Shown here in pieces: positions 24,479-33,966 of a stretch of DNA of 64,000 bases. Below the pieces are notes generated by a model. That model was not told where the DNA came from and ran no database searches. It was given only the letters and a program-made list of their open reading frames with translations. Origin of the DNA: Naasia lichenicola (GTDB taxonomy: Bacteria; Actinomycetota; Actinomycetes; Actinomycetales; Microbacteriaceae); assembly GCF_004801885.1 (NCBI RefSeq), contig NZ_SSSM01000001.1:496001-560000 (forward strand), in the 5' to 3' direction. The position numbers and the translations under genes are program-made. How positions within the stretch are numbered: the stretch's first letter is position 1; every line of letters starts with the position of its first letter.

Positions 24479-25234
24479 ATGCCCAGCTATGACGTCTCCG
24501 ACCGCTCCGCCATCGTCACGGGAGGCGGGTCCGGCATCGGACGGGCGATCGCCACGCTGCTCGCCGCGAACGGCGCGTCCGTCGTGGTCGCCGATCTCAA
24601 CTCCGACGCGATCGACGCGGTCGTGGCCGAGATCACCGACGCGGGAGGCACGGCGATCGGCGTCGCCGGCGACGTCTCCGACCCGTCCCACAACCTCGAG
24701 GCGGTCGCGAAGGCGGTCGAGCTCGCCCCGCTGAAGATCGCGGTCAACAACGCCGGGATAGGCGGCCCGTCGGCGCCGGTCGCCGAGTACGACCTGAGCG
24801 CGTGGCGCAAGGTCATCGAGATCAACCTCAACTCGGTCATGTACGGGGTGCAGGCGCAGGTTCCGGCGATGATCGCCGCGGGCGGGGGAGCGATCGTGAA
24901 CATGGCGTCGATCCTCGGCAGTGTCGGATTCGCCGGCTCCAGCGCCTACGTCACCGCCAAGCACGGCGTGGTCGGACTCACCCAGAACGCGGCGCTCGAG
25001 TACGCGAGCCAGGGAGTCCGGGTCAACGCGGTCGGCCCCGGCTTCATCCGGACCCCGCTGGTGGAGTCGAACCTGGACGCCGACGCCCTCGCCTTCCTCG
25101 AGGGCAAGCACGCCCTCGGACGACTGGGGACCCCGGAGGAGGTCGCCCACCTGACCGCATTCCTTGTCAGCGACGCCGCGAGCTTCATCACCGGCAGCTA
25201 CCACCTGGTCGACGGCGGCTACACCGCCCAGTAG
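24479..25234 (+). CDS. Short-chain dehydrogenase/reductase (SDR)
   Basis: A 251-residue classical SDR: TGGGSGIG cofactor loop at ~16-23, DLNSD NAD-binding acid at ~37, NNAG at ~87-90, the catalytic Ser (NMASILGSVG) and YVTAKHG (Tyr-xxx-Lys). The PGFIRTPL segment and the C-terminal ITGSYHLVDGGYTAQ are also typical. It catalyses NAD(P)-dependent alcohol/ketone interconversion; the substrate is unknown. The ATG at 24479 follows GAAAGGA. The 240-base gap upstream holds three near-copies of TGGCGTTCTC (24255-24290) and no gene. Confidence 0.92.
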   Translation: MPSYDVSDRSAIVTGGGSGIGRAIATLLAANGASVVVADLNSDAIDAVVAEITDAGGTAIGVAGDVSDPSHNLEAVAKAVELAPLKIAVNNAGIGGPSAPVAEYDLSAWRKVIEINLNSVMYGVQAQVPAMIAAGGGAIVNMASILGSVGFAGSSAYVTAKHGVVGLTQNAALEYASQGVRVNAVGPGFIRTPLVESNLDADALAFLEGKHALGRLGTPEEVAHLTAFLVSDAASFITGSYHLVDGGYTAQ

Positions 25235-25259
25235 GTCCGCCGCGTTCGTCGCCAGCGTC

Positions 25260-25568
25260 TCATTCGAGCAGCCGTCGCACGGGGAACAGCTCGGTCCGGG
25301 CGACGACCCGGTCGCGTTCGGCGGCGCGCTCGAGCCGGCGCGGGTCCGCGAGGAACGAGTCGAACGCTTCCTGGCTGGGGAAGCGATAGACCTGCACCTC
25401 GTCGGGCTGGCCCGGCGCGACGTTGCTCACCAGCCTCTCGAGGATCTCGGCGCCGTGGTCGCCGAGCAGCTGGATCACAGCATCCTCGTAGGACCGCAGG
25501 CCGGCTCGCTCGCCCGGCTTCGCCCAGAGCAGGCAGCACAGCACGATCGGAGTCGGCGCCCCGCTCAC
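25260..25568 (-). CDS. Small dimeric alpha/beta-barrel-like protein (DUF1330/antibiotic monooxygenase type)
   Basis: A 101-residue cytosolic protein: PIVLCCLLWAKPGERAGLRSYEDAVIQLLGDHGAEILERL, then DEVQVYRFPSQEAFDSFLADPRRLERAAERDRVVARTELF. The beta-alpha-beta pattern with 'F-P-S-x-E-A-F-D-x-F' is typical of DUF1330-like/ABM ferredoxin-fold proteins. The GTG at 25568 has a GGAG ribosome site; upstream codons come from repeat DNA. The function is unknown. Confidence 0.7.
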   Translation of the reverse strand: MSGAPTPIVLCCLLWAKPGERAGLRSYEDAVIQLLGDHGAEILERLVSNVAPGQPDEVQVYRFPSQEAFDSFLADPRRLERAAERDRVVARTELFPVRRLLE

Positions 25569-25656
25569 GTTCTGAGCTCCAGGCCCGCGCAGATGGTCAT
25601 CGGTTTCCAGCACGACTCCATGGCCACCGTCTCCTTCGACATGCCCCGGCAGAATG

Positions 25657-25859
25657 CGATCACTCTCGCAGATCGGCGACGGAACACGCCTACTCGTTGG
25701 TCGAGTAGGCGCGCGAGCGCCGATCACCCTGGCGGATCGGCGACGGAACGCGCCTATTCCTTGGTCGAGTAGGCGCGCCAGCGCCGATCACTCTGGCGGA
25801 TCGGCGACGGAACGCGCCTACTCGTTGGTCGAGTAGGCGCGCCAGCGCCGTATCGAGGC
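25657..25859. repeat. 64-bp tandem repeat (three copies) built on A elements
   Basis: Units starting at 25657, 25721 and 25785 have an exact 64-bp period. Each contains CGATCACyCTsGCrGATCGG, CGACGGAACrCGCCTAyTC and an A element half (TTGGTCGAGTAGGCGCG). The array ends in a full A element (CGTATCGAGGCC at 25848-25859). It lies in the 480-base space between divergent genes. The stretch 25860-26049 downstream holds no further repeat and no gene that I can support. Confidence 0.93.
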
Positions 25860-26049
25860 CCTCGCACGCTTCCTCGGCCACCCGTGGAGCACATGCCGGA
25901 TAGGTTTGCTCTGGCCCTGGGCGTTCAGCATGCCCGGCCATCCACTCCGGAACCGCAGCGAGCGGAGTGGGCACACGCGCAAGGGTGCGCCCATCCGCTG
26001 TCCATAGCTCGCCTCGGCGAGCCCAGCCTGCTTCCCGTGGAGTCCTGTC

Positions 26050-27576
26050 GTGAGCGATGCCGTACCCCCTGCGCCCAGCGCACAGACGATCGGGCGCGCC
26101 TCCACCCGGACGACCTTCACCGTGCGCAGTGCGCTCCGGTCTCCGCGCCAGCTCTCCCGCGAGGTGCTCGCCGGCATCGTGACCACCCTGGCGCTCGTGC
26201 CCGAGGTCATCTCGTTCTCGATCGTCGCGGGCGTCGATCCGATGGTCAGCCTCATCGCCTCGGTCGTCCTCGCCCTGACGATGTCGCTCCTGGGTGGCCG
26301 CCCCGGCGTGATCACAGCCGCCGCCGGCTCGGTGGCGCTCGTCGTCGCTCCTCTGGTGCGGAGTGAAGGAGTCGAGTACCTGCTGCCCGCGGTCATCCTC
26401 GGCGGGATCATCCAGATCGTCTTCGGCCTGACCGGGCTCGCCCGTCTGATGCGGTTCATCCCTCGGTCGGTGATGATCGGCTTCGTCAACGCGCTCGGCA
26501 TCCTGATCTTCGTGGCGCAGGTGCCGCATCTCATCGCGGTGCCGTGGGTCGCCTACCTGCTGTTCGCGCTGACGCTCGCGGTCGTGCTGATCCTCCCGAG
26601 GTTCACGAAGGTCGTCCCATCCCCGCTGGTCGCGATCGTGATCGTCACCGCGATCGTGGTCATCGGCGGGCTCGCGGTGCCGAACGTGGCGGACGAGGGG
26701 CCGCTCACCGGCGCGCTGCCCGGGATCACGCCTCTGCTCGTGCCGCTGAACTTGAACACGCTCATGCTGATCCTGCCAACCGCGCTGAGCGTCGCGTTCG
26801 TCGGTCTCATGGAGACCCTGCTCACCGCCAAGCTCGTCGACGAGATCACCGGCACCCCGTCGCACAAGGGCCGGGAGTCGTGGGCTCTCGGCGTCGCGAA
26901 CATCCTCTCCGGCCTCTACGGCGGGATTGCTGGCTGCGCGATGATCGGTCAGACCGTGCTCAACGTGAAGACAGGGGGAGCGCGGACCCGGATCTCCACC
27001 ACCGTCGCGGGCGTCTTCCTGCTCGCCCTGATCACGGGGCTCAGCTCGGTGATGGGGCAGATCCCGATGGTCGCCCTCGCCGCGGTGATGATGATCGTGG
27101 CGATCACCACCGTCGACTGGCACAGCGTGCGACCGTCCACCCTGCGCCGGATGCCGCTGTCGGAGACCGCCGTGATGGTCACGACGATCGTCGTGGTGGT
27201 GGCCACCGGCAACCTCGCGATCGGCGTGCTCGTCGGAGTGATCCTGGCGATGGTGCTGTTCGCCCGGCGGGTGGCGCATGTGATCAACGTCGAGCGGATC
27301 GTCGGATCGGATGGCGTCGCTGTCCGCTACGAGGTGAGTGGGCCGCTGTTCTTCGGCAGCAGCAACGACCTCGTCGACCGCTTCTCCTACGCGGACGACC
27401 CCGAGCACGTCACCATCGACCTGCGTCAGGCGCAGATCTGGGATGCCTCGACCGTCGCAGCGCTCGACTCGGTCGAGACGAAGTACCGCGAGCACCACGC
27501 GACCGTCACCATCGAGGGTCTCGACGACCGCAGCGCGGGCTTCCACCGCCGCCTGACCGGCCGCTTCGGCGCCTGA
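26050..27576 (+). CDS. SulP family inorganic anion transporter with STAS domain
   Basis: A 508-residue SLC26/SulP protein. About 11-12 membrane segments are followed by a C-terminal STAS domain (~residues 410-500: GPLFFGSSNDLVDRF, TIDLRQAQIWDASTVAALDSV). Family marks are EVLAGIVTTLALVPEVISFSIVAGVDP, GGRPGVITAAAGSVALV and ISGLYGG-like loops. It probably carries sulfate, bicarbonate or another anion. The GTG at 26050 has GGAG eight bases upstream. The gene is followed directly by an inverted pair of A elements. Confidence 0.92.
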   Translation: MSDAVPPAPSAQTIGRASTRTTFTVRSALRSPRQLSREVLAGIVTTLALVPEVISFSIVAGVDPMVSLIASVVLALTMSLLGGRPGVITAAAGSVALVVAPLVRSEGVEYLLPAVILGGIIQIVFGLTGLARLMRFIPRSVMIGFVNALGILIFVAQVPHLIAVPWVAYLLFALTLAVVLILPRFTKVVPSPLVAIVIVTAIVVIGGLAVPNVADEGPLTGALPGITPLLVPLNLNTLMLILPTALSVAFVGLMETLLTAKLVDEITGTPSHKGRESWALGVANILSGLYGGIAGCAMIGQTVLNVKTGGARTRISTTVAGVFLLALITGLSSVMGQIPMVALAAVMMIVAITTVDWHSVRPSTLRRMPLSETAVMVTTIVVVVATGNLAIGVLVGVILAMVLFARRVAHVINVERIVGSDGVAVRYEVSGPLFFGSSNDLVDRFSYADDPEHVTIDLRQAQIWDASTVAALDSVETKYREHHATVTIEGLDDRSAGFHRRLTGRFGA

Positions 27577-27580
27577 CCCG

Positions 27581-27682
27581 TTGGTCGAGTAGGCGCGCCA
27601 GCGCCGTATCGAGGCCCTTTGGCGGGTCCGCGAAGGCAGACGCAGGGGCCTCGATGCGGCCGCGGGCGGCCTACTCGACCAA
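27581..27682. repeat. Inverted pair of A elements
   Basis: A forward A element (TTGGTCGAGTAGGC...CGTATCGAGGCCC) and an inverted one (GGGGCCTCGATGCGG...GCCTACTCGACCAA) face each other. The outer 14 bases are perfectly complementary. It lies between convergent genes and would form a large cruciform or a bidirectional hairpin terminator. Confidence 0.92.
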
Positions 27683-27740
27683 CGAGATAGCGGCTATCCG
27701 ACCAACGACGCCGAGCGCCGCCGCGCGTCGCAGAACGGCT

Positions 27741-28118
27741 CTAGTCGGCGACCTCGACGTCGATCGTCGCCTCGAGCTCGACGTTGTAGCTGCGGATCGA
27801 GACGATGAGTCCGTCTTTGAAGTCGTAGATGTCGCAGGACGAGACCTTCGAGAAGCCACCGGCCTGGTCGGTGTAGGTGGCGACGCTGTCGACCACGACG
27901 GTGTCGCCGTCCTCGATGGCCCGGAAGCTGTCGAACTCGACCTCAGTGCCCACCAGCTCGGTCTGCAGTGTCGTGCAGGCCGCGATCGCCTCATCCCTGC
28001 CGTCGACGAGGCCCATCCCGACGACGTCCCACTGCACGTCCTGCGCGAGGAAGGGGAACGCGTCGCCGAAGCGGTGGCCGGAGAGCGCTCGTGCCGCTGT
28101 CTCGTTTCGTGATGCCAT
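27741..28118 (-). CDS. SnoaL-like/NTF2-like family protein
   Basis: A 125-residue protein with the cone-shaped NTF2-like fold pattern: FGDAFPFLAQDVQWDVVGMGLVDGRDEAIAAC, then EFDSFRAIEDGDTVVVDSVATY and SCDIYDFKDGLIVSIRSY. Members include small enzymes and ligand-binding proteins. The specific role is unknown. The ATG at 28118 has a GAGGAG ribosome site. Confidence 0.8.
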   Translation of the reverse strand: MASRNETAARALSGHRFGDAFPFLAQDVQWDVVGMGLVDGRDEAIAACTTLQTELVGTEVEFDSFRAIEDGDTVVVDSVATYTDQAGGFSKVSSCDIYDFKDGLIVSIRSYNVELEATIDVEVAD

Positions 28119-28194
28119 GCCGCCTGCTCCTCGCTCGTGCCAGCCCTGCTACGCAGTCTTCGATGCGAGCTGGATCCGGCGTTGCCGACCGAGC

Positions 28195-29046
28195 TCACCC
28201 ACGGGGCACGACCAGCACGGGCACCTTTGCCTGCTTGAGCACGCGCGATGAGACGCCGCCCAGGAGCACTCGGCGAGCGGGTCCGTACCCTCGGGATCCG
28301 ACCACCAGCAGGTCGACGTCGGTCGGCTGCAGCCCGGTGAGCGCATCGACGACGGGCCCCTCGAGCAGAGTCGAGCTCCCGCCGGCCGATGCCGCTGCCT
28401 GCTCGACCGCTGCCCGGAAAGCCGCGCGCTGCTCGGCGGCGAAGCCGGTCCGATCGCCGAGCGAGGGCCGCACCTGGGTGTCCGGAAGCACGCTGATCAG
28501 GGACAGCGAGGCGCCCAGCTCAGCCGCAAGCGCCTGCCCGAATGCCAAGGCCGCCGCCCCGTCGGGCGTGGCGACATAGGCGACCGCGATCCGCGTCACA
28601 GCGGCGGCCGCGTACTCCTCGTAGGCCCAGGGCACGATGACGACCGGCCCCGGTGCGCCCTGAAGGAGCCGATCCGCCGTGCTGCCGACGACGGTGCGGC
28701 GCGTGCCCTTGGCATTGGATGAGCCGAGCACCGCGACCGCGGTCGGACCGGACTGTTCGAGCAGGTCGTGCAGTCCGTGCGACGCCGAGTCGGCGGCGAC
28801 CGATCGGTAGTCGACTCCGGGCTCATCGCCGAGCAGGCCGCGGGCTTCGTCGAGCAGCGAATCGGCCTCGTCGCGGTTGTAGGCGACCCACTCTGCGTCC
28901 ACCCTGCCGAGGCCGACCGGTGCCCTGCCCGGGTAGACGGCGGCGACCATCAGCGGGCGACCGCTGGCTCGACTGAGCGGTGCCGCGAAGGCCAGCACGT
29001 CGGGTCCGGCGGCTCCCTTGAACGCCGCGATGATCGGCCCGGGCAT
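28195..29046 (-). CDS. Universal stress protein with two Usp domains
   Basis: A 283-residue tandem Usp protein. The second domain ends in VVGSRGYGPARRVLLGGVSSRVLKQAKVPVLVVPRG, containing the G-2x-G-9x-G(S/T) ATP-binding motif. The first domain has VLGSSNAKGTRRTVVGSTADRLLQGAPGPVVIVPW. Such proteins bind ATP and protect cells under stress or modulate transporters. The gene follows the amino acid permease three bases downstream, a frequent pairing of Usp with transporters, so co-regulation is likely. Confidence 0.9.
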   Translation of the reverse strand: MPGPIIAAFKGAAGPDVLAFAAPLSRASGRPLMVAAVYPGRAPVGLGRVDAEWVAYNRDEADSLLDEARGLLGDEPGVDYRSVAADSASHGLHDLLEQSGPTAVAVLGSSNAKGTRRTVVGSTADRLLQGAPGPVVIVPWAYEEYAAAAVTRIAVAYVATPDGAAALAFGQALAAELGASLSLISVLPDTQVRPSLGDRTGFAAEQRAAFRAAVEQAAASAGGSSTLLEGPVVDALTGLQPTDVDLLVVGSRGYGPARRVLLGGVSSRVLKQAKVPVLVVPRG

Positions 29047-29049
29047 CGC

Positions 29050-30483
29050 TCAGGCCTTTTCCACGGATGGAGCGTCGGCCTTCTCGCCGAGGCGCACGCG
29101 CGAATGCCGGATCGAGTAGCCGAAGTAGATGATGAGCCCGATCACGAGCCACACGACGAACCGCAGCCAGGTCTCCCACGGCAGCTGCGCGATGAGGTAG
29201 CCGCAGAGCAGGATGCCGATGATCGGGATGACGGGCACCCCGGGCACCCGGAACGGACGGGGCATGTCGGGGCGCGTGCGGCGCAGCACGATGACGCCCA
29301 CGTTCACGAGCACGAACGCGAAGAGGGTGCCGATGTTGACCAGCTTGACGATCTCGTCGAGGGGCACCAGCGCGGCGAGGATGGCGATCAGCACTCCGAA
29401 GCCGAGGGTGAGCCGCGCCGGGGTGCCGTAGCGGGGGTGCACCTTGGCCAGGCGGCGGGGGAGCAGCCCGTCCCGGCACATGGCGAAGAAGATGCGGGTC
29501 TGGCCGTACATGATCACGAGCACGACGCTGGTGATGGCGATCAGCGCGCCGGCGGCGAGCAGGCCGCCCGCCCATGGGATGCCTGCGCCCTCGTTGAGTG
29601 CCGCGGCTAGAGGGGCGTCGCTGCCGGAGAGAGTGTCGACAGGGGCGACGCCCACCGCGGCGACTGCCACGAGCACGTAGAGGACGGTGGAGATGACCAG
29701 CGATCCGATGATGGCGATCGGCAGGTCGCGGCTCGGGTTCTTGGACTCCTCGGATGCGGTGGTCACCGCGTCGAAGCCGATGTAGGCGAAGAAGATCACG
29801 CCGGCCGCCGAGGCTATGCCACCGAACCCTTCGGGGGCGAAAGGCTCGAAGTTGCCGGAGTGGAACGAGGTGAACGCCACGACGATGAAGAAGAGCAGGA
29901 TCAGGATCTTGATCACGACCATGATCGCGTTCAGCCGGGCGCTCTCACGGGTCCCGAGGGTGAGCAGCACGCTGATGAGCAGCACGATGAAGACCGCCGG
30001 GATGTTGAAGACACCGCCTTCGGACGGCGACTTCGAGATTGCGTCCGGCAGGACGAAGCCGAAGGTCGCCTTGAGAAACTCGTTGACGTTGCCGCCCCAG
30101 CCGACGGCGACCGCCGCGACGGAGACTCCGTACTCGAGGATGAGGTCCCAGCCGATGATGAAGGCGACGAGCTCGCCGAGGGTCGCGTAGGAGAACGTGT
30201 AGGCACTGCCCGAGACGGGCACGCTCGAGGCGAGCTCAGCGTAGGAGAGGGCCGAGAACGCGCAGGTGACGGCGGCGATGATGAAGGCGATGAACAGGCT
30301 GGGGCCCGCCAGCTTGGCGCCCTCGCCGATCACCACGAAGATTCCGGTCCCGATGATCGCGCCGACGCCCAGTGCGGTGAGGGCGACAGGGCCGATGCTG
30401 CGCCGAAGCTTCTCGCCTTCGCCCTCCGAATCGGCGACGAGGTCGCTGACCGATCGAGTGACGAACAGATCCTTTACGCGCAC
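29050..30483 (-). CDS. Amino acid permease (APC superfamily, CAT-like)
   Basis: A 477-residue transporter with 12 predicted membrane segments. The first has the APC signature ALGVGAIIGTGIFVVIGE. ALSYAELASSVPVSGSAYTFSYATLGE and FFAYIGFDAVTTASEESKNPSRDLP are typical of the cationic amino acid transporter group (YfnA/CAT). The start is a GTG at 30483 with GGAGG upstream. It forms a unit with the Usp gene. The substrate amino acid is unknown. Confidence 0.92.
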   Translation of the reverse strand: MRVKDLFVTRSVSDLVADSEGEGEKLRRSIGPVALTALGVGAIIGTGIFVVIGEGAKLAGPSLFIAFIIAAVTCAFSALSYAELASSVPVSGSAYTFSYATLGELVAFIIGWDLILEYGVSVAAVAVGWGGNVNEFLKATFGFVLPDAISKSPSEGGVFNIPAVFIVLLISVLLTLGTRESARLNAIMVVIKILILLFFIVVAFTSFHSGNFEPFAPEGFGGIASAAGVIFFAYIGFDAVTTASEESKNPSRDLPIAIIGSLVISTVLYVLVAVAAVGVAPVDTLSGSDAPLAAALNEGAGIPWAGGLLAAGALIAITSVVLVIMYGQTRIFFAMCRDGLLPRRLAKVHPRYGTPARLTLGFGVLIAILAALVPLDEIVKLVNIGTLFAFVLVNVGVIVLRRTRPDMPRPFRVPGVPVIPIIGILLCGYLIAQLPWETWLRFVVWLVIGLIIYFGYSIRHSRVRLGEKADAPSVEKA

Positions 30484-30638
30484 GTTGTCGCCTCCGAGCC
30501 GAAGTCCGTCACGCGGAGGGATCCGTGGATCGGTGTGCTCACGCTGGCACTGCGGGCGCGCCCCCGGTAGGGGTCTCGTTGCAACTTCACACGTTGGTTA
30601 CATTCGCGGCCGGCTCCGGCGGGGAGGCGCTCTTCGCC

Positions 30639-31502
30639 TCAGTGCTTGAGCGTCGCCGCGTGATCCTCGACGTAGTTCTGCTCCTCGCGCGGCGGACGCA
30701 CGTAGTTCTCCGCCTCGGGCCGATCGGGGAACTCCACCGGCTCGGGATCGAGGTGCTCGTAGGGCACCTGGGACAGGATGTGGTTGATCGAGTTGAGCCG
30801 GGCGGCCCGCTTGTCCTCGCTCTCGACGGTCCACCAGCGCGCCTCGGGAATGTCGGTGGCGGCGAACATCGCGTCCTTCGCCCGGGAGTAGTCCTCCCAC
30901 TTGGTGATCGACAGCAGGTCTGTCTCCGAGAGCTTCCAGCGCCGCATCGGATCGTTGAGCCGCGATCGGAACCGCGCCTCCTGCTCTCGGTCTGAGACCG
31001 AGAACCAGAGCTTGATCAGGATGATCCCGTCGTCGACGAGCATCCGCTCGAGCACTGGGGTCTGCACCAGCCAGCGCTCGTACTGCTCCTCGGTGCAGTA
31101 GCCGAGGACGTGCTCGACGCCGCCGCGGTTGTACCAGGAGCGGTCCATCAGCACGATCTCGCCCGTCGTCGGCAGCTTCTCGACGTAGCGCTGGTAGTAC
31201 CACTGGCCCTTCTCCCGGTCGTTCGGGGTGGGCAGGGCCACGATGCGGGCCGAGCGCGGGTTGAGGTGCTCCATGACCCGCTTGATCGCTCCGCCCTTGC
31301 CGGCTGCGTCACGGCCCTCGAAGATCACGAGCACGCGGGCGCCGGTCTTCTGCACCCACTGCTGCATGCTGACCAGCTCGACCTGCATGCGCTCGAGGTC
31401 GGCCTCATAGACGAACTTGTTGACGCGCTTGCGCGGCTTGCCGTGCGGCTTGTGCTTGGAGCCGCGGTCCTGAGACGGGTGCTTGAGGGGGTTCTTCGAC
31501 AT
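30639..31502 (-). CDS. Polyphosphate kinase 2 family protein
   Basis: A 287-residue PPK2. Walker A GRDAAGKGG at 63-71 and the lid arginines and Walker B of MDRSWYNRGGVEHVLGYC are present. RFRSRLNDPMRRWKLSETDL and KWEDYSRAKDAMFAATD complete the family pattern. PPK2 enzymes use polyphosphate to phosphorylate nucleoside mono- or diphosphates, or make polyphosphate in reverse. An N-terminal basic tail (KHKPHGKPRKRVNKF) is usual. Together with the CYTH-CHAD protein it gives this window a polyphosphate theme, but the genes are 14 kb apart. Confidence 0.94.
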   Translation of the reverse strand: MSKNPLKHPSQDRGSKHKPHGKPRKRVNKFVYEADLERMQVELVSMQQWVQKTGARVLVIFEGRDAAGKGGAIKRVMEHLNPRSARIVALPTPNDREKGQWYYQRYVEKLPTTGEIVLMDRSWYNRGGVEHVLGYCTEEQYERWLVQTPVLERMLVDDGIILIKLWFSVSDREQEARFRSRLNDPMRRWKLSETDLLSITKWEDYSRAKDAMFAATDIPEARWWTVESEDKRAARLNSINHILSQVPYEHLDPEPVEFPDRPEAENYVRPPREEQNYVEDHAATLKH

Positions 31503-31609
31503 GAGCCCAGCCGATCTGTGATCGTCGGCGGGGTGCCGACGGAATCCCCACCCTAGGACTGCGCCTCGATTCGGTGGGGTGCCGCGCGCCCTGCCGATAG
31601 CGTGACGAG

Positions 31610-32401
31610 GTGGATCTTCCCTCGAGCATGGACCTGACCGGCCGCGTCGCTCTGGTCACCGGAGCGGGCAGCGCAGAGGGGATCGGCTTCGCCACGGCGA
31701 CCGCGCTCGGGGAGCTGGGGGCACACGTGATCATCACCTCGACCACGGATCGCATCCAGGATCGCGTGGCCGAGCTGGAGTCGGCGGGCATCTCGGCGAC
31801 CGGCGTGATCGCCCGCCTGGAAGAGGCATCGCTGGTCGACCGTTTCGCCTCCGAACTGGATCGGCTTGACCTGCGCCCGGACATCCTCGTCAACAACGCC
31901 GGAATGGTGATGGTCGGCGACGACGATGGCATGGCGTCGGGCGACATCACGATGGGCGCCGATGAGTGGCAGCGCGGGCTGGCCATGAACCTGACCAGCG
32001 CATTCCTCGTCACGCGGCTCTGCATACCGGCGATGCGGGAACGGGGATGGGGCCGCGTCGTCAATGTCGCGAGCACGTCCGGCGCCGTACAGGCGCTCCG
32101 CGGAGATGTGGCCTATTCGGCCGCAAAGGCGGGGCTGCTCGGCCTGACTCGTGCACTCGCCGTCGACGAGGCCACCCACGGCATCACCGCAAATGCGGTC
32201 GCGCCGGGGTGGATCGCGACCGCGTCGCAGCTCGAGACGGAGGCGATCGAGGGGACCCTCGTCCCGATGGGCCGCAGCGGCACCTCGGCAGAGGTCGGCT
32301 CGGCGATCAGCTGGCTCTGCACACCGGGCGCCTCGTACGTGACGGGACAGCTCGTCGTGATCGACGGCGGCAACTCGGTGGCGGAGGAGCATCGCCGCTG
32401 A
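31610..32401 (+). CDS. Short-chain dehydrogenase/reductase (SDR)
   Basis: A 263-residue SDR: TGAGSAEGIG cofactor loop (two residues longer than the usual TGxxxGIG), NNAGMV, VASTSGAVQ with catalytic Ser, YSAAKAG (Tyr-xxx-Lys), and the C-terminal VTGQLVVIDGGNSV. The substrate is unknown. The GTG at 31610 lies exactly six bases after TAGCGT, as in other leaderless genes here. The ATG at 31628 is an alternative start closer to the family norm. Confidence 0.88.
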   Translation: MDLPSSMDLTGRVALVTGAGSAEGIGFATATALGELGAHVIITSTTDRIQDRVAELESAGISATGVIARLEEASLVDRFASELDRLDLRPDILVNNAGMVMVGDDDGMASGDITMGADEWQRGLAMNLTSAFLVTRLCIPAMRERGWGRVVNVASTSGAVQALRGDVAYSAAKAGLLGLTRALAVDEATHGITANAVAPGWIATASQLETEAIEGTLVPMGRSGTSAEVGSAISWLCTPGASYVTGQLVVIDGGNSVAEEHRR

Positions 32402-32423
32402 ACCCCGACGGGATTGCGACGGG

Positions 32424-32678
32424 TCAGATCGCGCCCTGCTGACCCGCCCTACTCAGTGCGTTGTTCGCCTGCTCGGGCGTGAGCGCGGTCGTGCCGCCGC
32501 AGTTCGAACAGGTGACGAAGTGCTTGGTCGACAGCGGGAACAGCGGGATGAAGAAGACCGTGAACCTGTTCACCCGCTTGTAGACCTGCTGGCGGACGTT
32601 CTGGCCGCAGAAGTTGCAGACGAAGGTCACCACCAGCAGATTGACGATGCTCGCTCGGGTGCCGAAGAGGATGATCAC
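32424..32678 (-). CDS. Small zinc-ribbon protein
   Basis: An 84-residue protein with two Cys pairs, CNFC (~21-24) and CSNC (~57-60), separated by a basic and hydrophobic stretch (VNRFTVFFIPLFPLSTKHFV). This is the zinc-ribbon family found as single genes in many actinobacteria. Its role is unknown. The start is a GTG without visible ribosome site. It is convergent with the SDR gene. Confidence 0.8.
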   Translation of the reverse strand: MIILFGTRASIVNLLVVTFVCNFCGQNVRQQVYKRVNRFTVFFIPLFPLSTKHFVTCSNCGGTTALTPEQANNALSRAGQQGAI

Positions 32679-32868
32679 GAGTCGGAAGCGTAGGGCGTTC
32701 GCCTGACGCCGCCTTCATGCCCTCCCCGGGATAGCGCCTAGGCCGATTAGGCGTGGGACTGCTCCAGTTCTGGCTGCCGCGCCGCCGTATTCCACGATCC
32801 CCTTGCCGCGCGGATAGCCCGTCCGCCACTCTGGGCGCAGTCCCCAAGAGGTTCGATGAGGAGCGGCA

Positions 32869-33843
32869 GTGACCGTGCCCGCCGGGTGGTACACCGATCC
32901 CAAGAATCCTGCGCACCTGCGCTGGTGGAGCGGCGCGCACTGGACCGCGCACATCGCGGTGCCGGAGTCGCCTCAGATCCCGGAAGCGAGCCGACCGGTC
33001 GCCCCTGCGCGAGCAGAGCCGGTCCTTCCGATCGAGCCCGAGTCGGCGAGGTCGCCGAATGCGCACCGGGCGCAGGCCGCTTCGCTCGCGGGCTCACGGT
33101 CGGTGGCATCGATCGCACCGGTGACGGCTTCGGCGACCACACCTGAGCAGCGCTCCGAGCATCGACGCGATCCGACCCGACGTCCCAGCAAGCGATTCAT
33201 CCTCTCCGTCGTCGGGGGAGCGGCGGCGATCCTGGTAATCAGCGCCGTCGCGAACGCCGCAGTCAACTCGGGCAACGGGCTCGCATCTGTCGCGGGCGAC
33301 GACGAGCCCATTGGATTCGCCGCGTCTGCCCCCACCCCGCGCTCGACGTCCACTCCAGTGGCGAGCGTGGAGATGGTCGACGTCACGGAGGGCATCCCGT
33401 TCTCGTCGTCGGAGGTCGACGACCCGAATCTGGCGGTCGGAGCGACGACCGTCCTCATGACCGGAGTGAACGGAGTGCGGACGCAGCGCTTCCGAGTGAT
33501 GTACCTGGACGGGAAGGAGACGTCGCGCGAGCTGGTCAGCGACACCATCACCACGTCGCCGATCGATCAGGTGACCGCGATCGGCTCCTATGTCGCGCCC
33601 GCCCCAGTGGTCGCGGCGCCCGTGGTTCAACCGCCCGTCGCGGAGGCTCCCGCTTCGCCGCCTACGGCCAACGACGGCTGTGATCCGAACTACGAGGGCG
33701 CGTGCGTGCCCATCGACACGGACGTCGATTGCGCGGGAGGCAGCGGCAACGGTCCCTCGTATGCGCAGGGGCCGTTTCAGGTCGTCGGCTCCGATATCTA
33801 TGGACTCGACTCGGACGATGGCGGGGTCGGCTGCGAGAACTGA
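32869..33843 (+). CDS. Membrane-anchored DUF2510-G5-Excalibur protein
   Basis: A 324-residue mosaic. The N-terminal DUF2510 has VPAGWYTDPKNPAHLRWWSGAHW. A cytoplasmic linker and one membrane segment (~residues 106-128) follow. Outside is a G5 domain (TEGIPFSSSEVDDPNLAVGATTVLMTGVNGVRTQRF...TITTSPIDQV). An Ala/Pro-rich spacer then leads to a C-terminal Excalibur-like region (DSDDGGVGCEN, with conserved Cys and calcium-loop acids). G5 domains occur in cell-wall/glycan-binding proteins, so a cell-envelope role is likely. The start is a GTG at 32869. Confidence 0.88.
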   Translation: MTVPAGWYTDPKNPAHLRWWSGAHWTAHIAVPESPQIPEASRPVAPARAEPVLPIEPESARSPNAHRAQAASLAGSRSVASIAPVTASATTPEQRSEHRRDPTRRPSKRFILSVVGGAAAILVISAVANAAVNSGNGLASVAGDDEPIGFAASAPTPRSTSTPVASVEMVDVTEGIPFSSSEVDDPNLAVGATTVLMTGVNGVRTQRFRVMYLDGKETSRELVSDTITTSPIDQVTAIGSYVAPAPVVAAPVVQPPVAEAPASPPTANDGCDPNYEGACVPIDTDVDCAGGSGNGPSYAQGPFQVVGSDIYGLDSDDGGVGCEN

Positions 33844-33966
33844 TCGGACGGACCGCGCGGATTAGGTGACAACCCGTCAACGATTCCCAACTGAAGTGCG
33901 CCAGGTGCCCGCAACTCCCGTAACGTGGAAGAGGTGCAATAGGCACCGCAAAGGGGAAGATCGCAG

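Noticed and set aside
25690-27546. 618-residue minus-strand frame opposite the SulP gene
   Set aside because: His/Arg/Asp-rich antisense shadow of a clear membrane transporter; it starts in repeat DNA.
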